Below, piece after piece: positions 7,518-10,502 of a stretch of 10,502 bases of DNA (the first letter of the stretch is position 1; each line of letters starts with the position of its first letter). Below the pieces are notes generated by a model. That model was not told the DNA's origin and made no database searches. It saw only the letters and a program-made list of their open reading frames with translations. The position numbers and the translations under genes were made by a program. This DNA comes from 4484-232 sp964486555 (GTDB lineage: Bacteria; Thermotogota; Thermotogae; Thermotogales; Thermotogaceae), in the NCBI GenBank assembly GCA_964486555.1, contig CAZANP010000055.1, positions 1-10,502 on the forward strand. The letters run 5' to 3'.

Positions 7518-8159
7518 TTAAAAACCTCCTCGTACCAATTCTAAGCGTAGGGGAATGAGTTCCAGAGGATACTTCACTTCTTCATCCCTCAGAAGGGTAA
7601 ACACTCCCAGAAATTTGACGAAGGAACCTTCTCCTCTTGCCATCTCTTTCAATTGTTTCAGAAAGGAAAGAGCGACCTCTTCTCTTACGATCCCATTTAG
7701 AGCTGTGGATACGAGGTTGAAATCGTTTATCCTGTCGAAATCCTCCATCTTGATTATTCCAGTGGAATTCGCTATGGAGTTTCCAAATATGTGTGTCGTC
7801 ACGAAGAAATCCGGTTTGTCTCTATTCTCTCGAATTTTTAGGGTGAAACCATCATCTTGGATGGATACAATCTCACCGGTCCCTTCAACAAGGTAGTATC
7901 TGTAATTCGATACACCAACGATCTTTGCGAATTTTTCATGAGCTTTTTCAGGATCCTTATCCAAAGCGTTCAGAACTTCTACAGCATCCACTGTCTGTAG
8001 AGAATCCATATTTTCGAGAAGTTTAACCCAGACTTTCTGAGCGTATTTTCTCGGATTGAAACCTTTTTCAGCCTGCTCTATTGGAACAACTTTGCAGGAT
8101 CGATATATAATAAAACCAAGTATAGCGATAATTATCACTACAAAAACCTTCCCCTTCAT
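7518..8159 (-). CDS. DUF2291 family membrane-anchored protein of the sugar transport operon
   Basis: The 213-residue protein begins MKGKVFVVIIIAILGFIIYR, one N-terminal membrane anchor with a positive start, so the rest should lie outside the cytoplasmic membrane. Cys22 follows the helix but lacks a proper lipobox, so lipid attachment is doubtful. The body matches what I know of DUF2291: VVPIEQAEKGFNPRKYAQKVW after the anchor, then EGTGEIVSIQDDG, and a conserved block IFGNSIANSTGIIKMEDF followed by INDFNLVSTALNG. I recall an OB-fold structure for a Thermotoga homologue of this gene. DUF2291 genes recur beside ribose/xylose-type ABC transporters, but no biochemical function is established to my knowledge. 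Here it sits between the binding protein and the ATPase. Its ATG follows AGGAGG by 8 nt, and that site can pair with an upstream CCUCC. Confidence 0.8.
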   Translation of the reverse strand: MKGKVFVVIIIAILGFIIYRSCKVVPIEQAEKGFNPRKYAQKVWVKLLENMDSLQTVDAVEVLNALDKDPEKAHEKFAKIVGVSNYRYYLVEGTGEIVSIQDDGFTLKIRENRDKPDFFVTTHIFGNSIANSTGIIKMEDFDRINDFNLVSTALNGIVREEVALSFLKQLKEMARGEGSFVKFLGVFTLLRDEEVKYPLELIPLRLELVRGGF

Positions 8160-8167
8160 ATTGATAT

Positions 8168-8206
8168 CCTCCTAGCGTGGAGGGGGCCACACGTAAGGTG
8201 GCCCCT
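8168..8206 (-). promoter_or_regulatory. Tandem hairpins between rbsB and the DUF2291 gene
   Basis: The first hairpin pairs GGGGCCAC with GTGGCCCC (8198-8205 with 8183-8190), an 8-bp GC-rich stem with a 7-nt loop, starting 5 nt after the rbsB stop. No T run follows it on the coding strand, so it is not a standard terminator. Right behind it, CCTCC (8179-8183) can pair with GGAGG (8168-8172) in the ribosome-binding site of the DUF2291 gene. The likely effect is a protected rbsB mRNA 3' end and weaker translation downstream, giving an excess of binding protein. This is inferred from pairing only. Confidence 0.6.
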
Positions 8207-8210
8207 CTTT

Positions 8211-9188
8211 TTATTTTCCTTTCTTCTCTTCTTTTCTTCCATAAGGCGCATATTTTTCGATGTTAGCTTTTGTGACGAGTTCAACAGTCACGGGCACTAT
8301 CTCCGGGAATTGTCTCTCTCCCCTCAGGTACTGATCGGCCCATTCAGCTGCGAGCCTGGACATCAACTTGGGGAATTGCATGACCGTGGCAACTATCTGC
8401 TTTCCTTCTTTTATAGCGTATATGACGTCTTCAGCTCCGTCGAAACCGAATATGTATATATCCGTTCTTCCAGCTGCTTCGCACGCTTTCATAGCACCCA
8501 AAGCCATTGCGTCGTTTCCACACCATATGGCTTTGATTTCGGGATGAGCCTGAAGAATCTGCTCTGTCACCTTGTAAGCAGTATCCCTGTCGAATTCAGC
8601 GCATTGCTGAGCTACCATCGTGAACTCTGGGTAGTTGTCAACGACACTGTGGAAACCGTTGGATCTATCCCAGGTTGGTTGTGCACTCAGTATTCCCAGT
8701 AATTCCGCGTATGGTATCTTATCGGCTTTTACGTGCTCTTTGAGGAACTTGACGAAATATTCACCCATCAAAACGCCGCCGTAGTAATTGTCCGAGTAAA
8801 TTTGAGACACTGCAAGACCTCTGGCGTTGATTCCTCTGTCGATACAGAACACAGGTATGCCAGCTTCTTTCGCCCTTTTAACATTGGCTATGGATCCATC
8901 GGCATCGGTTGGGTTGAAGAGTATGGCATCGTAACCTGCTGCTATGATCGTATCGAAGTGAGCGGATTCCTTTGCTGTATCGTTCTGTGAATCGAAGATC
9001 GTGACCTCGTATCCTAGCTCCTTCGCTCTTTCAGCTGCTGCGTTCGCCAAAACAACGAACCATGGATTGTTGAGAGTAGAAATTACAACGGCCATTTTTC
9101 CTTTCGGCTGCTGTGTTTCACCGAATGCGACGACGGATAGTACCAGAAGTGCTGAGATTAGTAGAAACACTACAAGACTTCTCCTCAT
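8211..9188 (-). CDS. rbsB: Ribose-type sugar ABC transporter substrate-binding protein
   Basis: The 325-residue secreted protein starts with a signal peptide (MRRSLVVFLLISALLVLSVV, cleavage probably around 21-24) and a type I periplasmic binding fold. It captures sugar outside the inner membrane and delivers it to the permease. Pocket residues known from E. coli RbsB are all present: N41, W43 and F44 (STLNNPWF), N92 (NPTD), D118 and R119 (IDRG), R175 (WDRSNGF), F199, N225 (CGNDAMA), D250 (GFDG) and Q271. Only F15 of E. coli is replaced, by the aromatic W43. This supports a ribose or very similar pentose ligand; related proteins can also bind autoinducer-2 or apiose. I chose the ATG at 9188 over a GTG at 9197, since GGGGGTGG lies 5 nt before the ATG. 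The lysine-rich C-terminus (KEEKKGK) extends beyond the E. coli protein. Confidence 0.92.
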   Translation of the reverse strand: MRRSLVVFLLISALLVLSVVAFGETQQPKGKMAVVISTLNNPWFVVLANAAAERAKELGYEVTIFDSQNDTAKESAHFDTIIAAGYDAILFNPTDADGSIANVKRAKEAGIPVFCIDRGINARGLAVSQIYSDNYYGGVLMGEYFVKFLKEHVKADKIPYAELLGILSAQPTWDRSNGFHSVVDNYPEFTMVAQQCAEFDRDTAYKVTEQILQAHPEIKAIWCGNDAMALGAMKACEAAGRTDIYIFGFDGAEDVIYAIKEGKQIVATVMQFPKLMSRLAAEWADQYLRGERQFPEIVPVTVELVTKANIEKYAPYGRKEEKKGK

Positions 9189-9193
9189 ACACA

Positions 9194-9201
9194 CCACCCC
9201 C
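9194..9201 (-). promoter_or_regulatory. Ribosome-binding site deciding the rbsB start
   Basis: GGGGGTGG on the minus strand lies 5 nt before the ATG at 9188. It overlaps the alternative GTG at 9197, which makes that upstream start unlikely. Confidence 0.65.
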
Positions 9202-9233
9202 GTTTTAAGGATTCCCCTTATTCAAAGGGATCA

Positions 9234-10241
9234 TCATTCCCTGGGTTTTGTGGATTCCCTTATAATTATCTCCGTTTCGAGGATTATGGTTTCTCTCTTC
9301 AACCTCTTTCCGTTCATCAGGTGAAAAAGGACCTTACCTGCCATCTTCCCCATGTCGTAAATGGGCTGTCTCACCGTTGTCAGGGCCGGTTTGTAATATT
9401 TGCTGAAGAACATATCATCGAATCCCGCCACGCTCACATCCTCGGGAACTCTGTACCCCATTTCTTCCAGAGCTTCTATTGCTCCAAAAGCCACCAGATC
9501 GTTTCCTCCTATTATTGCGTCTGGTATTCTTCCCAATTTTTTCGTCAATGAGTAACCACTTTCAAAGGTGAATTCACCGTAGAGTATTTGATAATCTTTT
9601 ATCCGATACTTCTGAATACCCTTTATAAACCCTTGTAATCTCTCTTTCGCACTCGAAGTTTGTCTTTCCCCACTTAGAAAAGCGAAGGATCTATGACCCG
9701 TTTGTACCAGATAATCGATCATTTTTTCAACGCCTCCACTGTTGTCCACTCCCACGTAAGGTGCTTTTATCTTCTCGTATCTTCTATCCATAAAAACCAG
9801 TTTGATGTTTCTGGACATCAAAAGATCGCTCAGATAAGGATTGTGACCTCCTGAGCATGTTAATATGAGTCCATCGACTCTTTGAGAGAGCAACGTGCTC
9901 AAAAGTTTCGATTCTTCCTTCACGCTGTGATCCGTTCCACCCAGAATGAAGGAATATCCTTTTCTCTTCAGATAATCCTCGGCTCCCTTCACCATCAAAA
10001 GAAAAGCGGGGTTCGTGATGTCCGGTATAACGAAACCCACGATCTTCGTTGATCCCGTTCTCAAACTCCGAGCGATTCGATTGGGCTGATATCCCAACTC
10101 CTGTATAGCTTTGTTTACTTTTTCTATTAGTTCTTCACTCACAGAATCGGAATTGTTTATGACCCTGGAGACTGTCGAGATGGAAACACCTGCCAACTTT
10201 GCGACATCTCTTATACTGACGGTTTTTTTCTTATTCTTCAT
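9234..10241 (-). CDS. rbsR: LacI-family transcriptional repressor of the sugar operon
   Basis: The 335-residue protein has a LacI-type helix-turn-helix (SIRDVAKLAGVSISTVSRVI, 9-28), a hinge helix YQPNRIARSL (51-60) with the DNA-inserting L60, and a periplasmic-binding-protein-like effector domain (67-330). Typical landmarks are IPDITNPAF (72-80), FMDRR (150-154), VGVDNSGG, GGNDLVAFGA (245-254) and AGFDDM. The recognition-helix pair is I21-S22. It is the first gene of the operon, 45 bp before rbsB, and a LacI-type palindrome lies between its promoter and start codon. It therefore probably represses itself and the whole operon until the transported sugar or a phosphorylated derivative binds. 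The rbsR symbol rests on context. Its start ATG follows GGAGAGGA by 4 nt. Confidence 0.9.
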   Translation of the reverse strand: MKNKKKTVSIRDVAKLAGVSISTVSRVINNSDSVSEELIEKVNKAIQELGYQPNRIARSLRTGSTKIVGFVIPDITNPAFLLMVKGAEDYLKRKGYSFILGGTDHSVKEESKLLSTLLSQRVDGLILTCSGGHNPYLSDLLMSRNIKLVFMDRRYEKIKAPYVGVDNSGGVEKMIDYLVQTGHRSFAFLSGERQTSSAKERLQGFIKGIQKYRIKDYQILYGEFTFESGYSLTKKLGRIPDAIIGGNDLVAFGAIEALEEMGYRVPEDVSVAGFDDMFFSKYYKPALTTVRQPIYDMGKMAGKVLFHLMNGKRLKRETIILETEIIIRESTKPRE

Positions 10242-10263
10242 TTTATCCTCTCCGTTTTCAAGT

Positions 10264-10285
10264 AAACGTTTTCGAAAACGTTTTC
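10264..10285. promoter_or_regulatory. LacI-type palindromic operator, two overlapping sites
   Basis: AAACGTTTTCGAAAACGTTT (10264-10283) is a perfect 20-bp palindrome. Within it and just beyond, GAAAACGTTTTC (10274-10285) is itself a perfect 12-bp palindrome with the central CG typical of LacI-family operators, and GTAAACGTTTTC (10262-10273) is a near copy. Their CG centres are 12 bp apart. The element lies between the promoter and the repressor start codon, at roughly +8 to +29, where a bound repressor would block transcription. Confidence 0.85.
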
Positions 10286-10298
10286 CTCACACGGTAAA

Positions 10299-10327
10299 AA
10301 TATAATTAAATCTTCAATCCCTGTCAA
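10299..10327 (-). promoter_or_regulatory. Sigma-A-type promoter of the operon
   Basis: On the minus strand, a perfect -35 TTGACA (10322-10327) and a -10 TATATT (10299-10304) are separated by 17 bp. Transcription should start near 10292, giving a leader of about 50 nt before the repressor ATG at 10241. AT-rich sequence upstream (10328-10378) could help polymerase binding. I see no other convincing promoter further down the operon. Confidence 0.85.
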
Positions 10328-10343
10328 GTTTCAAAATAACTTG
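10325..10343. promoter_or_regulatory. Inverted repeat overlapping the -35 box
   Basis: CAAGTT, 7 nt, AACTTG forms a perfect 6-bp inverted repeat whose right arm (in transcription direction) overlaps the -35 hexamer. It differs in sequence from the LacI-type operator, so it could be the site of a second regulator, or chance in AT-rich DNA. Confidence 0.4.
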
Positions 10344-10442
10344 CAATAATCAATAAATATCGATCACAAAGAATTATCCATGGAGAGTTTTTCAAATCTC
10401 TTTCTCTCATCACTTTCTATAATAAAGATCCAAATCTCAAGT

Positions 10443-10502
10443 TCATGCTTTAAAAACCCTCAAACCGCTTTCAAGAAGAATTCTCTCAGCTTCCTTTGGA
10501 AC
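10443..10502 (-). CDS. C-terminal tail of an unidentified upstream gene (partial)
   Basis: From the right edge the minus strand reads VPKEAERILLESGLRVFKA and then TGA. The composition (amphipathic, charged, no rare residues) looks like a genuine protein end, and it has the same orientation as the operon. Nineteen residues are too few to name it. It ends about 115 bp upstream of the operon's -35 box. No strong terminator follows, only weak AT-rich pairings, so some read-through into the operon is possible. Confidence 0.5.
   Translation of the reverse strand, partial: VPKEAERILLESGLRVFKA

Noticed and set aside
8181..8217. Intrinsic terminator on the plus strand (GC stem followed by TCTTTTTATTTT).
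   Set aside because: No plus-strand gene ends here; kept only as a side remark in the hairpin finding.
9189..9197. GTG start at 9197 adding three residues to the substrate-binding protein.
   Set aside because: The only plausible ribosome-binding site overlaps this GTG, while it is ideally placed for the ATG at 9188, which begins a typical signal peptide.
9210..9241. Overlapping short inverted repeats (GGGA/TCCC, CCCTT/AAGGG, AAGG/CCTT) between the regulator and rbsB.
   Set aside because: Stems are only 4-5 bp, mutually exclusive, and no T run follows; not enough for a terminator or attenuator claim.
10380..10502. Open frame on the plus strand from an ATG at 10380 to the right edge.
   Set aside because: No ribosome-binding site, serine/phenylalanine/lysine-rich low-complexity translation, and it overlaps a more protein-like minus-strand tail.

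Overview
The window looks like a piece of a draft genome from the Thermotogae (Thermotoga, Pseudothermotoga or a close relative). This is inferred from moderate AT-richness, strong AGGAGG-type Shine-Dalgarno sites, tightly packed genes, and content I associate with the ribose-type sugar locus of Thermotoga maritima (an RbsB/RbsA/RbsC transporter with a DUF2291 protein, a split transketolase, a glycerol-kinase-like protein and a LacI regulator). Every gene I can support lies on the minus strand, so transcription runs from right to left. A run of exactly 100 N (5894-5993) is a scaffold gap, not sequence.

Reading in the direction of transcription: a 19-residue C-terminal tail of an unidentified gene (10443-10502); a sigma-A-type promoter (TTGACA, 17 bp, TATATT; 10299-10327) with an inverted repeat over its -35 box and a LacI-type palindromic operator just downstream (10264-10285); a LacI-family repressor (9234-10241); a ribose-type substrate-binding protein (8211-9188); a GC-rich hairpin followed by a hairpin over the next ribosome-binding site (8168-8206); a membrane-anchored DUF2291 protein (7518-8159); the transporter ATPase rbsA (to 5994, 3' end lost in the gap); the permease rbsC (5' end lost in the gap, stop at 5012); N- and C-terminal transketolase subunits as two overlapping genes (4139-4999 and 3223-4161); an FGGY carbohydrate kinase annotated by similarity as glycerol kinase (1730-3211); a protein of the L-fucose/L-arabinose isomerase fold (306-1709); and the first 90 residues of a ferritin-like protein resembling encapsulin cargo (1-271, running off the left edge).

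Genes from the regulator to the isomerase-like gene are separated by gaps of about 1-50 bp or overlap, and I see no convincing terminator on the coding strand, so they probably form one operon under the single promoter with repressor autoregulation. Together they encode sugar capture, uptake, isomerisation, phosphorylation and entry into carbon exchange by transketolase. The binding protein keeps ribose-pocket residues, yet no ribokinase or ribose pyranase is in the window. The kinase has lost two residues that contact glycerol in E. coli GlpK. An aldose to ketose to ketose-phosphate to dedicated transketolase route is therefore an attractive, unproven reading. It has the same logic as the known D-apiose pathway, though the isomerase here is of another fold class than I recall for that pathway.

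The remaining non-coding sequence is the roughly 200-bp promoter region at 10242-10442; there is no other gene-free stretch above 300 bases.
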